Source of the DNA: Sphingomonas sp.
Lineage (GTDB): Bacteria; Pseudomonadota; Alphaproteobacteria; Sphingomonadales; Sphingomonadaceae
DNA: 64,000 bases
Reading direction: 5' to 3'
Assembly (NCBI GenBank): GCA_003248865.1
Contig: QFPK01000010.1
Span: 87,755-151,754 of the forward strand
Below, piece after piece: positions 52,475 through 60,865 of this stretch. Each line of letters opens with the position of its first letter. Position 1 is the first letter of the stretch. The notes below the pieces were generated by a model. The model worked only from the letters and a program-made list of their open reading frames with translations. It searched no databases and was not told where the DNA came from. The translations under genes and the position numbers were made by a program.

Positions 52475-53617
52475 ATGAACATCCGCACCCTTGCCACCCT
52501 TGGTTTTGGCAGCCTCATTCTTGCGGCCCAGCCCGCGCTGGCCACTGCGCCTGTGGGCGATCCGCTGGGCGGGCTTCAGGCCATGCGCGAGCTGAACGCG
52601 ATCGTGTTCGGCGGCACCAACGGCTGGCTGACGGTGGAGGGCAAGACCTTCATCGGCGGCAATCTGAAGGACGGCGGCGAGTTCGGCACCGGCAATTCCA
52701 CCAAGTCGGCCGCGGCCTCTGACCGCGCGATCCTGACGGTGGGCGGCAACAGCACATCCTACGCCCGCATCCTGAACGGCTCCAACGGCGGCAGCGGCAG
52801 CGTTGGCTCGCCCGCGACCGTCAATGTGGGCGGCAATGTCGCCAATCTGGCGCTGGCGTCGAACAATGTGTCCGTCAGCATCGGCGGCACCGTTTCGCAA
52901 AGCTCGGCATCGTCGGGCAGCAGCATCACCTCCGGCGGTGCCGGTTCCGGCTGGCTGGGCGACAATGGCGGCAGCTTCAGCACAAACAATGGCACGGGCT
53001 TCGCGTCCGGTGTTTCGACCCCCATCGGCACCGAAGCCGCGAAGCTGGAAGCTGACCTGAAGGCGCTGTCGACGTCTCTGGCATCGCTGGAAACCACCAG
53101 CGGCAACAGCGTCACCAACACCTATGGCGCGATGGTCTTCACGGCCGTCAGCGACGGCACGGGCAAGAGCGTGTTCAACCTGACCGAAGCCGATTTCAGC
53201 GGCTGGCAGTGGACTCTGAACGCAGCCGACCCCGCGCTGACCATCGTGTTCAACGTGAGCGGTGATGGCAGCTATCTGTGGAACACCAACCTGGCCGGCG
53301 CCTTCTCCAGCTTTGCCGACCAGATCATCTGGAACTTCGCGGATGCCATGTCGATCGGCATCAACCAGACGGTCTATGGCTCGGTGCTGGCGCCGTTTGC
53401 CGACCTTCGCGCCAATTCGGCGCTGAACGGTACCGTGGTCGCCAGGGAGTTGCAGGCGAGCAGCGGCGTGAAGCTGGCGACGTTCGACGGCACGGATATC
53501 GGCCTTGCCGACCCGGCGCCGGAACCCGCCACCTGGGCGATGATGATTGCCGGCTTCGGGCTGGTCGGCGCGGCGATGCGGCGGCGGGAGCGGAGGATCG
53601 CGCGCGCCAGCGCCTGA
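52475..53617 (+). CDS. Choice-of-anchor A family protein with PEP-CTERM signal
   Basis: Secreted surface protein of 380 residues. Signal peptide (LATLGFGSLILAAQPALA), then the choice-of-anchor A domain (LQAMRELNAIVFGG, VEGKTFIGGNL, ending with IIWNFADAMSIGINQTVYGS, VLAPFADL), rich in Gly, Ser and Asn, and a C-terminal sorting signal PEPATWAMMIAGFGLVGAAM followed by Arg residues. Such proteins are processed by exosortase and usually accompany exopolysaccharide; no exosortase gene is in the window. A paralogue follows directly. Confidence 0.92.
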   Translation: MNIRTLATLGFGSLILAAQPALATAPVGDPLGGLQAMRELNAIVFGGTNGWLTVEGKTFIGGNLKDGGEFGTGNSTKSAAASDRAILTVGGNSTSYARILNGSNGGSGSVGSPATVNVGGNVANLALASNNVSVSIGGTVSQSSASSGSSITSGGAGSGWLGDNGGSFSTNNGTGFASGVSTPIGTEAAKLEADLKALSTSLASLETTSGNSVTNTYGAMVFTAVSDGTGKSVFNLTEADFSGWQWTLNAADPALTIVFNVSGDGSYLWNTNLAGAFSSFADQIIWNFADAMSIGINQTVYGSVLAPFADLRANSALNGTVVARELQASSGVKLATFDGTDIGLADPAPEPATWAMMIAGFGLVGAAMRRRERRIARASA

Positions 53618-53679
53618 TCGGGCCGACAGGTCTGAACAAACAGCAACCAATTGTAACGCTGTTCAAACACGGCCCGATC
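53616..53679. repeat. Nested palindrome between the two choice-of-anchor genes
   Basis: GATCGGGCCG (53616-53625, overlapping the stop of the first gene) and CGGCCCGATC (53670-53679) form a perfect 10-bp outer stem. AACAGC (53639-53644) and GCTGTT (53658-53663) pair inside. No T run follows. It may attenuate transcription between the tandem genes or shield the 3' end of the first message. Confidence 0.55.
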
Positions 53680-53722
53680 CGCTAAAGTATCAGCATATAT
53701 TGTGCTGACAGGGGTCGGACCC

Positions 53723-54898
53723 GTGACGAAGTTGATTGGTGCTGCGCTGTGCGCAGCCATTGTTGCATGTACATCCTCGACGGCGATGGCCGCCGGTGAT
53801 GCGGCTGCGGGCCTGCAGGCCATGCGCGAGCTGAACCTGATCGTATTCCAGAATGTGCATGCGAACGGCCAGGAAGTCGAAGGCAAGAGCTTCATCGGCG
53901 GAAATCTGACCGGCAACGGCACCAACTGGGGTATCGGCAACAGCAGCCAAGGGGCCGCCGCATCCGACTGGCGGACGCTGACCGTGAACGGCCACAGCAG
54001 CAATTCGGGCCAGATCAACAATGGCTCCAACGGCGGCAACGGCTCCGTCGCGACCAACGCAGGCGCGCTGATCGGCGGCGATTCCAGCAGCTTCAGCTTC
54101 AACGCGCCCGGCGCCGCCTTCGATGTCGGCGGCAACCTCAGCGGCAACAGCAATGTTGGATCCGGCCAGACCTTCAACATCGGCGGCAATGCCTCCGGCG
54201 TGAACGGCACCGGCGGCGCAACGGTGAAGGCCGGCGGCACCATCAGCGGCAACCAGAATGGCGCAACCTTCGTCTCCGGCCTGGGCACCGGCTGGAACTC
54301 GGGCAGCACCAGCGCCGTCACTTCAGCTGCCGCCACCAAGCTGGAAGATGATCTGAAGGCGCTGTCTGGGGCGCTTTATGGCCTCAATCTCAGCTCCAAC
54401 CCGTCCACCATCACCTATGGCGGGCAGGGCCCCATCTTCAATGCGGTGGCCGACGGCAATGACTATGCGCTGTTCAACATCGCCATCGATGCTGCCTGGA
54501 ACGAGATCAACTTCAACGTGACCGGCAACGTGCCGATCATCGTGAACGTCGCCGGCACCAACATCGTGTGGGATACCAACGCGGTCGGCGGCTTCAACAG
54601 CAGCCTGAACCAGTCGATCATCTGGAACTTCTACGAAGCCACCAGCATCGATTTCCAGCGCATGGTGCACGGTTCCATCCTCGCGCCCTTCGCGGATATC
54701 CGCAACAACACGGCGCTGGAAGGCACGGTTGTGGCGAAGTCGTTCGAGATGAATGGCGAAGTCCATCTGGGCACCTTCGACGGCGAGATCCCGTTCGGGG
54801 AAATCGTACCGGAACCCGCCACCTGGGCGATGATGATCGCGGGCTTTGGCCTGGTCGGCGCGGCGATGCGGCGGCGTCGGGCGGCGGTGGCTGCCTAA
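53723..54898 (+). CDS. Choice-of-anchor A family protein with PEP-CTERM signal, second copy
   Basis: A 391-residue paralogue of the preceding gene. It shares AGLQAMRELNLIVFQN, EVEGKSFIGGNLTG, SIIWNFYEATSIDFQRMVHG, SILAPFADIRNN, and an identical sorting core (PEPATWAMMIAGFGLVG, then RRR). The middle is an Asn/Gly/Ser-rich beta region diverged from the first copy. Start GTG 53723 is chosen because AGGGG lies 8 bases upstream; GTG 53702 is an alternative. The pair arose by tandem duplication and diverged mostly in the middle. Confidence 0.9.
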   Translation: MTKLIGAALCAAIVACTSSTAMAAGDAAAGLQAMRELNLIVFQNVHANGQEVEGKSFIGGNLTGNGTNWGIGNSSQGAAASDWRTLTVNGHSSNSGQINNGSNGGNGSVATNAGALIGGDSSSFSFNAPGAAFDVGGNLSGNSNVGSGQTFNIGGNASGVNGTGGATVKAGGTISGNQNGATFVSGLGTGWNSGSTSAVTSAAATKLEDDLKALSGALYGLNLSSNPSTITYGGQGPIFNAVADGNDYALFNIAIDAAWNEINFNVTGNVPIIVNVAGTNIVWDTNAVGGFNSSLNQSIIWNFYEATSIDFQRMVHGSILAPFADIRNNTALEGTVVAKSFEMNGEVHLGTFDGEIPFGEIVPEPATWAMMIAGFGLVGAAMRRRRAAVAA

Positions 54899-54919
54899 GC
54901 TGATCGCGCCTGTTTGACT

Positions 54920-55140
54920 CCAAGGGCTCTGCCCTTGGAACCCGGCAGGGAGCCGTGCTCCCTGCACCCCCATTATCAGGTCATTCGAGCAGGTTGTGCT
55001 GACGGATGAGTTGACTGCCTGCGGCGCCAGCAAATCCGAGCGCCGCAGGCAATCAAACCAAGTCACGCGCGCGACGTTGAAGTAGTGCACAACGCCAACT
55101 TAGAGGGTGCAGGGAAATCATTTCCCTGCCCGCCGGAGGC
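54920..55140. repeat. Modular palindromic spacer element, copy R5 (complete)
   Basis: Module A first stem is CCAAGGGC / GCCCTTGG (54920-54938, loop TCT), different from GAGGGGGC / GCCCCCTC of R4 but fully paired. The second is GCAGGGAGC / GCTCCCTGC. Module B GCCTGCGGCGC / GCGCCGCAGGC lies about 55018-55050. Module C ends at 55140. It fills the convergent gap between the second choice-of-anchor gene and the small membrane protein gene. Confidence 0.9.
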
Positions 55141-55161
55141 ATAAACACTGCCCCGCTTCGG

Positions 55162-55509
55162 CTACCGCCGCCGCGCCCACCAAAGCGCCGAGGCGCTTCC
55201 CACTGCCACCATCGCCAGCAGCGTGCCTGAGTAGAAGCCGGCGCGCGGCTTTGTCGCGTCCGTCATCCAGGCGTCCAGATTGATCCCCAGCGTGGCCAGC
55301 ATCACGCCGGTGAACAGGCCCCACCCGGCCGCGTGCAGCGCCGGGCCGGCGCGTGCGCCGGCAATGGCCAGCGCCAGCAGTATGGCGCCCGCCACAAGGT
55401 CGTCCCAGGCTTTCGGCTGCACCAGCATCGAGTCGCCCCGGCGCGCCACTTCCCCCAGCAGCAGCGCGGTTCCAGCCAGCGCGGCCAAAACCAGCATGAA
55501 TCGCATCAT
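55162..55509 (-). CDS. Small four-segment membrane protein of unknown function
   Basis: A 115-residue protein with four predicted membrane segments (FMLVLAALAGTALLLGEVA; DDLVAGAILLALAIAGARAG; GWGLFTGVMLATLGINL; GTLLAMVAVGSASALWW). No family is recognised. ATG 55507-55509 has AGAGG 7 bases upstream; a longer start at 55554 lies in an AT-rich stretch with a small palindrome (ATGAAC / GTTCAT, 55532-55550). It is divergent from ilvB. Confidence 0.75.
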   Translation of the reverse strand: MMRFMLVLAALAGTALLLGEVARRGDSMLVQPKAWDDLVAGAILLALAIAGARAGPALHAAGWGLFTGVMLATLGINLDAWMTDATKPRAGFYSGTLLAMVAVGSASALWWARRR

Positions 55510-55578
55510 GATTGCCTCTGAAAAGATATAAATGAACGAAAAAAGTTCATCCATGGAAATTATATATCAACGCTGCCG

Positions 55579-55607
55579 TTGACAGCCCGGTTCGGCCTGC
55601 CTATGCC
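55579..55607 (+). promoter_or_regulatory. Promoter of the ilvBH operon
   Basis: TTGACA (55579-55584), 17 bases, TATGCC (55602-55607), 40 bases before the ilvB start. The -35 box is perfect. No leader peptide rich in branched-chain codons or attenuator hairpin was seen in the short leader. Confidence 0.7.
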
Positions 55608-55646
55608 GCGCCCTCCGATTGAATTCGAGCACGAAGGACTAATGTG

Positions 55647-57428
55647 ATGCAAGGCCGGGATATGATGGGCCGGGACGGCGGTGGTCGCGAGATGAGCGGG
55701 GCGGAGATTATTGTCCGCGCGCTCGTCGACCTCGGCGTCGACACCATCTTCGGCTATCCGGGCGGCGCAGTGCTGCCGATTTACGACGCGCTGTTCCGGC
55801 AGAAGCAGATCCGCCACATCCTTGTGCGCCATGAAGCTGGCGCGGTGCATGCGGCCGAAGGCTATGCGCGTTCCACCGGCAAGCCCGGCGTGGTGCTCGT
55901 CACCTCCGGCCCCGGCGCGACCAACGCCGTGACGGGCATTGCCGATGCGCTGCTGGATTCCATCCCCATCGTGGTGCTGACCGGGCAGGTTGCCACCCAT
56001 CTGATCGGGTCCGACGCGTTCCAGGAATGCGACACGGTGGGCATCACCCGCCACTGCTCCAAGCACAATTATCTCGTGAAAGAGACGGCGCGGCTGGGCG
56101 GCGTGATCCATGAGGCCTTCCATATCGCCACCACGGGCCGCCCCGGCCCGGTCGTGGTGGATATCCCGAAGGATGTGCAGGTGGCGACCGCGCGCTATGA
56201 CAAGCCCGGCCGCATCGAGCACAAGACCTATCGCCCGCGCGTGAAGGGCGACCTCGCCGCGATCGAGGCGGCGGTGGAGATGCTGGCCGTCGCCGAGCGC
56301 CCCATCCTCTATGTGGGCGGCGGCGTGATCAATTCGGGCCCCGGCGCCTCGCAGCTGTTGCGCGATCTGGCGCGACTGACGAAGGCGCCTGTCACCTCGA
56401 CGCTGATGGGACTTGGGTCTTTCCCGGCCTCCGATCCGCAATTCCTGGGCATGCTGGGCATGCACGGCACTTACGAGGCCAATCTGGCGATGAACCAGTG
56501 CGACCTGATGCTGTGCCTGGGCGCCCGCTTCGACGACCGGGTGACCGGCCGCCTGGACGGGTTCAGCCCGAACAGCCGCAAGATCCATGTCGATATCGAC
56601 CCCTCCAGCTTCAACAAGACGGTGCGCGTGGACCTCTGCATCGAGGGCGATGTGGGCCATGTTCTGGAGGATATGGTGAAGCTGTGGCGCGCCCGCGGGC
56701 ACAGCGCGCAGCCGCAGGACGACTGGTGGGCGCGCATCAAGGGCTGGCGCGCGCGGCAGAGCCTGGCGTTCCGGCAGGAGGGCAGCAAGATCCAGCCGCA
56801 GCACGCCATCCGGCGGCTGTGGGAGGCCACGCAGAAGCTGAACCCCATCATCACCACCGAAGTCGGCCAGCACCAGATGTGGGCGGCGCAGCATTTCGAT
56901 TTCGAGAAGCCCAACAAATGGCTGACCAGCGGCGGGCTGGGCACCATGGGCTATGGCCTGCCCGCCGCCATCGGCGCGCAGCTGGGCAACCCCAAGTCCC
57001 TCGTGATCGACATCGCGGGCGAAGCGTCCATCCAGATGAACATCCAGGAACTGGGCACCGCCACCCAATATGAGCTGCCGGTGAAGGTGTTCGTGCTGAA
57101 CAACGAATATATGGGGATGGTCCGCCAGTGGCAGGACCTCACCTATGAGGGCCGCCATTCGCACAGCTATTCGGATTCGCTGCCCGATTTCGTGAAGCTG
57201 GCAGAGGCCTACGGCTGGAAGGGCATCCGCATCGAGACCGAGGACCAGCTGGATGCGGGCATCGCGGAGATGCTGGCGCACAACGGGCCGGTGTTCGTGG
57301 ACTGCATGGTGGAACGCCACGCCAACTGCTTCCCGATGATCCCGTCGGGGGCGACCCACACCGAAATGCTGCTGGGGCCGGATCAGGTCGCCGGCAAGGT
57401 CGACAAGTCTGCGGAGGCGCTGGTCTGA
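55647..57428 (+). CDS. ilvB: Acetolactate synthase large subunit
   Basis: TPP- and FAD-dependent enzyme that starts branched-chain amino acid synthesis. The 593-residue protein has IFGYPGGAVLPIYDAL, the TPP-activating Glu in VRHEAGAVHAAEGYAR, the FAD part LGARFDDRVTGRL and the C-terminal TPP motif region (VIDIAGEASIQMNIQEL ... NNEYMGMVRQWQ). GDGS of the TPP motif reads AGEAS, a variant seen in this family. ATG 55647 has AAGGA upstream. The stop overlaps ilvH as TGATG. Confidence 0.95.
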   Translation: MQGRDMMGRDGGGREMSGAEIIVRALVDLGVDTIFGYPGGAVLPIYDALFRQKQIRHILVRHEAGAVHAAEGYARSTGKPGVVLVTSGPGATNAVTGIADALLDSIPIVVLTGQVATHLIGSDAFQECDTVGITRHCSKHNYLVKETARLGGVIHEAFHIATTGRPGPVVVDIPKDVQVATARYDKPGRIEHKTYRPRVKGDLAAIEAAVEMLAVAERPILYVGGGVINSGPGASQLLRDLARLTKAPVTSTLMGLGSFPASDPQFLGMLGMHGTYEANLAMNQCDLMLCLGARFDDRVTGRLDGFSPNSRKIHVDIDPSSFNKTVRVDLCIEGDVGHVLEDMVKLWRARGHSAQPQDDWWARIKGWRARQSLAFRQEGSKIQPQHAIRRLWEATQKLNPIITTEVGQHQMWAAQHFDFEKPNKWLTSGGLGTMGYGLPAAIGAQLGNPKSLVIDIAGEASIQMNIQELGTATQYELPVKVFVLNNEYMGMVRQWQDLTYEGRHSHSYSDSLPDFVKLAEAYGWKGIRIETEDQLDAGIAEMLAHNGPVFVDCMVERHANCFPMIPSGATHTEMLLGPDQVAGKVDKSAEALV

Positions 57429-57961
57429 TGGCTGCGAAACTGAAACCGCTGCCCGCGCCGGAGCCGGTGGAGCGCCACACGCTGTCGATCCTGGTCGACA
57501 ACGAGGCGGGCGTGCTGGGCCGCATCACCGGCCTGTTCTCCTCGCGGGGCTATAATATCGAGAGCCTGACGGTGGCCGACATCACCGAGGACGAGGCCGT
57601 CAGCCGCATCACCATCGTCACCTCCGGCCCGCGCCGGGTGATCGATCAGATCCGCGCCCAGCTGGACCGGCTGGTGCCGGTGCACAGCATCACCGACCTC
57701 TCTGAACTCGGCCCCTTCGTGGAGCGCGAGCTGGCGCTGGTGAAGGTGGCGGGCGTGGGCGAAAAGCGGGTGGAGGCGCTGCGGCTGGCCGACATCTTCC
57801 GCGCACGCCCCGTGGACACCACCACGCAGAGTTTCGTGTTCGAGATTTCGGGTTCCACCACCAAGGTGGACCAGTTCATCGAGCTGATGCGCGAAGTCGG
57901 CCTAGTCGAAGTCGCGCGCGGCGGCGTCGTCGCCCTGTCGCGGGGTGCGACCGCGCAATGA
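57428..57961 (+). CDS. ilvH: Acetolactate synthase small subunit
   Basis: Regulatory subunit that makes the enzyme sensitive to valine. The 177-residue protein has an N-terminal ACT domain (HTLSILVDNEAGVLGRITGL, FSSRGYNIESLTV) and a C-terminal domain (FRARPVDTTTQSFVFEISGS). The ATG overlaps the ilvB stop. Its stop TGA is overlapped by the ATG of an AT-richer gene, so the ilv operon is interrupted at this point. Confidence 0.96.
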   Translation: MAAKLKPLPAPEPVERHTLSILVDNEAGVLGRITGLFSSRGYNIESLTVADITEDEAVSRITIVTSGPRRVIDQIRAQLDRLVPVHSITDLSELGPFVERELALVKVAGVGEKRVEALRLADIFRARPVDTTTQSFVFEISGSTTKVDQFIELMREVGLVEVARGGVVALSRGATAQ

Positions 57962-58587
57962 TAAGGCGGGAGGATATTGTCAGCTTCTGGTCACTTTTAA
58001 ATCGACCTACGACTGATGGACTATGGGTGCATCCTGAGGATGAACGTTTCTTCGGCAACACGCGTCATAGTTTTGACTTGAGGTTTCCAGTTAGCCCTTA
58101 CATCGGAAACATACTGGATGCAGATGTAATAATCTTAGGGGCGAATGCAGGTTTTGATCCGATTATAACTCCCAGTGAATTCCCTAGCCAAGATATTATC
58201 GAAGCATATGTGGCCCGTGTCCATGATCCACGTGCCGCATCTTGGGATTTTGTTTCAGAATACTACCACACAACAAATTATGGCGCAGCACTTGCTGAAG
58301 GGAGAGCCGCACTCGTCAACGCCTCTCCATATCGAAGCAAGAAGATCAGCGAAGAACCTGAAAACCGAGCACTGATCGAAAATTTACCTTCAACTCGCTT
58401 CAACAGAAACTGGCTAAGAGAAGCAATTTTTCCATTGGCCGCGACTGGCAGCGTTCGCGTAGCAGCCAAGCGCTATGGCTTGTGGAAAATGACGCCAGAA
58501 GAAAAGTCCGCCCCGGGGATCTACGTAGACACGGCCCCGGTATCACCTCGTCTAACGAGCGCTGCATTAGCCGCCCTCCAGAAATAG
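57958..58587 (+). CDS. Uracil-DNA-glycosylase-like protein inserted in the ilv operon
   Basis: A 209-residue cytoplasmic protein. The stretch PYIGNILDADVIILGANAGFDP (in pieces: PYIGNIL, DADVIILGANAGF) around residues 47-68 resembles the ILxxNPG active-site region of the uracil-DNA glycosylase superfamily, and ALVNASPYRSKK near residue 120 could be the second conserved motif. The catalytic residues are not certain, so the family is tentative. DNA is clearly AT-richer than all neighbours, with ATA, TTA and GTA codons, which points to transfer. ATG 57958 overlaps the ilvH stop; ilvC follows with its own ribosome site. Confidence 0.7.
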   Translation: MIRREDIVSFWSLLNRPTTDGLWVHPEDERFFGNTRHSFDLRFPVSPYIGNILDADVIILGANAGFDPIITPSEFPSQDIIEAYVARVHDPRAASWDFVSEYYHTTNYGAALAEGRAALVNASPYRSKKISEEPENRALIENLPSTRFNRNWLREAIFPLAATGSVRVAAKRYGLWKMTPEEKSAPGIYVDTAPVSPRLTSAALAALQK

Positions 58588-58604
58588 CAATTAAGGGATA
58601 TTCA

Positions 58605-59624
58605 ATGCGCGTTTATTATGATGCCGATGCCGATCTGGCGCTGGTGAAGGCGAAGAAGGTCGCCATCGTCGGTTATGGCTCGCAAGGTCATGCCCATGCC
58701 CAGAACCTGCGCGATTCCGGCGTGTCCGAAGTCGCCATCGCGCTGCGCCCCGGTTCCGCCACGGCAGCCAAGGCCGAAGCCGCCGGCTTCAAGGTGCTGA
58801 GCAACGCCGATGCGGCCAAATGGGCCGACATCGTGATGATCCTGGCGCCGGACGAGCATCAGGCAGCCATCTACGCCGACGATCTCGCCGCCAATCTGAA
58901 GCCGGGTGCAGCGCTCGCCTTCGCCCATGGCCTGAACGTGCACTTCGGCCTGATCGAGCCGCGCGCCGATCTGGACGTGATCATGATCGCCCCCAAGGGT
59001 CCGGGCCACACCGTGCGCTCCGAATATGTGAAGGGCGGCGGCGTGCCCTGCCTCGTCGCCATCGCGCAGGATGCCAGCGGCAACGCCATGGACCTCGCGC
59101 TGTCCTATGCCTCCGCCGTGGGCGGCGGGCGTTCGGGCATCATCGAAACCAACTTCCGCGAAGAGTGCGAGACCGACCTGTTCGGCGAGCAGGCCGTGCT
59201 GTGCGGCGGCATCACCCACCTGATCCAGGCCGGGTTCGAAACGCTGGTGGAAGCCGGCTACGCGCCGGAAATGGCCTATTTCGAATGCCTCCACGAAACC
59301 AAGCTGATCGTGGACCTGCTGTATGAAGGCGGCATCGCCAACATGCGCTACTCCATCAGCAACACCGCTGAATATGGCGACATCACCACCGGCCCGCGCA
59401 TCATCACGGCGGAAACCAAGGCCGAGATGAAGCGCGTGCTGGCCGACATCCAGGCCGGGCGCTTCGTGAAGAACTTCATCCTGGACAACCGCGCCGGCCA
59501 GCCCGAGCTGAAGGCCAGCCGCAAGGCGGCGCAAGCCCACCCGATCGAGGAAGTCGGCAGCCGCCTGCGCGCCATGATGCCTTGGATCGCCAAGAACAAG
59601 CTGGTGGACAAGGCGAAGAACTAA
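58605..59624 (+). CDS. ilvC: Ketol-acid reductoisomerase
   Basis: Second step of valine and isoleucine synthesis, class I enzyme of 339 residues. It has the NADPH loop VAIVGYGSQGHAHAQNLRDSG, MIAPKGPGHTVRSEY, the metal-binding ETDLFGEQAVLCGG and AYFECLHETKLIVDL. ATG 58605 has AAGGGAT upstream. It follows the inserted gene by 17 bases and is presumably still transcribed from the ilvB promoter. Confidence 0.98.
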   Translation: MRVYYDADADLALVKAKKVAIVGYGSQGHAHAQNLRDSGVSEVAIALRPGSATAAKAEAAGFKVLSNADAAKWADIVMILAPDEHQAAIYADDLAANLKPGAALAFAHGLNVHFGLIEPRADLDVIMIAPKGPGHTVRSEYVKGGGVPCLVAIAQDASGNAMDLALSYASAVGGGRSGIIETNFREECETDLFGEQAVLCGGITHLIQAGFETLVEAGYAPEMAYFECLHETKLIVDLLYEGGIANMRYSISNTAEYGDITTGPRIITAETKAEMKRVLADIQAGRFVKNFILDNRAGQPELKASRKAAQAHPIEEVGSRLRAMMPWIAKNKLVDKAKN

Positions 59625-59637
59625 ATCTGATACCAAG

Positions 59638-59673
59638 AAGGCGACGCCCTCCGTTCGGAGAGAGCGTCGCCTT
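59638..59673 (+). terminator. Terminator of the ilv operon
   Basis: AAGGCGACGC (59638-59647) pairs with GCGTCGCCTT (59664-59673), with CTCC / GGAG inside. It is 13 bases after ilvC; the T run is short. A second stem (GTCCGGATGCA / TGCATCCGGGAC, about 59715-59751) lies before the csbD stop. The modular element is absent from this convergent gap. Confidence 0.65.
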
Positions 59674-59768
59674 CCGGTCGGGCAGGGAGTCAGGACCTGC
59701 CAACCTCTCGCGGCGTCCGGATGCAGCCCTAGTCCATGTGCATCCGGGACCCGCTCAAGCCTGTCGCG

Positions 59769-59951
59769 TCACACCTTGTCGCCCAGAGCGCCCTTGATCT
59801 TGCCGGCAACCTGCTGGGCTTCGCCCTTGCGCTCCTGCGCAACGCCTTCGGCGCGCAGCTTGTCGTTGCCGGTCACCTTGCCGATGCCCTGCTTCACATT
59901 TCCCACGGCTTCGTTGGTGAGACCCTTGGCCTTGTCTTTCAGTTCGCCCAT
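59769..59951 (-). CDS. CsbD family stress protein
   Basis: A 60-residue hydrophilic protein: MGELKDKAKGLTNEAVGNVK and the repeat-like AEGVAQERKGEAQQVAGKIKG are the CsbD pattern. CsbD-type proteins accumulate in general stress; the molecular role is unknown. ATG 59949-59951 has AAAGGAG upstream. The upstream region has a candidate EcfG promoter, in line with stress control. Confidence 0.93.
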   Translation of the reverse strand: MGELKDKAKGLTNEAVGNVKQGIGKVTGNDKLRAEGVAQERKGEAQQVAGKIKGALGDKV

Positions 59952-60009
59952 GTGAACGCTCCTTTATCTCGCCGGCCGGCAGGGGGGATCGCCGGCCCGG
60001 TACACAGAA

Positions 60010-60034
60010 AACCGTGCGGGGTCGGATTTGTTCC
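60010..60034 (-). promoter_or_regulatory. Candidate EcfG-type promoter of csbD
   Basis: GGAAC (60034-60030), 16 bases, GGTT (60013-60010; CGGTT including 60014). General-stress promoters of alphaproteobacteria follow GGAAC-N16/17-CGTT. The gene downstream is of the stress type, which supports the call. Confidence 0.45.
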
Positions 60035-60104
60035 ACGTCCGCTCCGCACCGCCAGCCCCTGTTCAGGCTGACCGGCCCAGTGCCGGGCAGATCCATCGGA
60101 GTGA

Positions 60105-60851
60105 ATGATGCCCCGCCCTCGTCCCTCGCGTGCCCGACTGCTCCTCCTCGTCTGCACCGGCCTGCTGGCCGCTCCCGTGGCGGCCCAACTGCAACCACCA
60201 GCACCGGTGGGGCCGCCGCCTGCCCCGCCCGCCGGTGACGCGCCGAGCCGGGGCGCCCTGTTCATCGCGCCGTCCGGCGAACCCTTCCGCAGCGCGGGCG
60301 ATGCGCCCTACCCCGTTGCGGCATGGTTCGCCCGCGCAGACAGCAATCAGGACGGCCGCCTGACCCGCGCCGAATTTCTGGCGGATGCCGACCGTTACTT
60401 CGCGAAGCTGGACAGCAACGGCAACGGCCAGATCGATGCCGCCGAAGTGGATGCCTATGAAGCCGGCGTGCTCGCCCCGCTGAGCCAGCGGGGCGGTGCA
60501 CGCGGCGGCAGCGCAGGCGGGGGCGACACAGGCGGTCAGCCGAAAGAGGGCCGCAAGCCCCCCACCGCCGGCGCCGGCCCGCTGGGCCGCAGCGCGCGCC
60601 CCGGCGCCGAAATGCCCAGGGGCGCCGGACTGTACAGCCTGATCAACAGCCCACACCCGGTGAAAGCCGCCGACCGGGACATGAACAGCAAGGTCGCCAA
60701 GGATGAGTGGGCCCGCACCCTCTCCGACCGGTTCACGATGCTGGACACGGCTCAGCTGGGCTATTTGACGCTGGATACCCTGCCCAAGACCCCAGTGCAG
60801 CTTTTCACCATGGGCAACGACAAACCGCCAACCAGCCGGTCGCGGCGGTAG
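60105..60851 (+). CDS. Secreted EF-hand protein
   Basis: Calcium-binding protein of 248 residues. Signal peptide (ARLLLLVCTGLLAAPVAAQ), a Pro-rich stretch, then two canonical EF loops: DSNQDGRLTRAE (residues 79-90) and DSNGNGQIDAAE (103-114). A third degenerate loop, DRDMNSKVAKDE, lies near residue 195, and a Gly-rich linker lies between. The role is unknown; such proteins occur widely in sphingomonads. ATG 60105 or 60108. A modular element follows by 15 bases. Confidence 0.88.
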   Translation: MMPRPRPSRARLLLLVCTGLLAAPVAAQLQPPAPVGPPPAPPAGDAPSRGALFIAPSGEPFRSAGDAPYPVAAWFARADSNQDGRLTRAEFLADADRYFAKLDSNGNGQIDAAEVDAYEAGVLAPLSQRGGARGGSAGGGDTGGQPKEGRKPPTAGAGPLGRSARPGAEMPRGAGLYSLINSPHPVKAADRDMNSKVAKDEWARTLSDRFTMLDTAQLGYLTLDTLPKTPVQLFTMGNDKPPTSRSRR

Positions 60852-60865
60852 CGGGCGTTGCGGTT

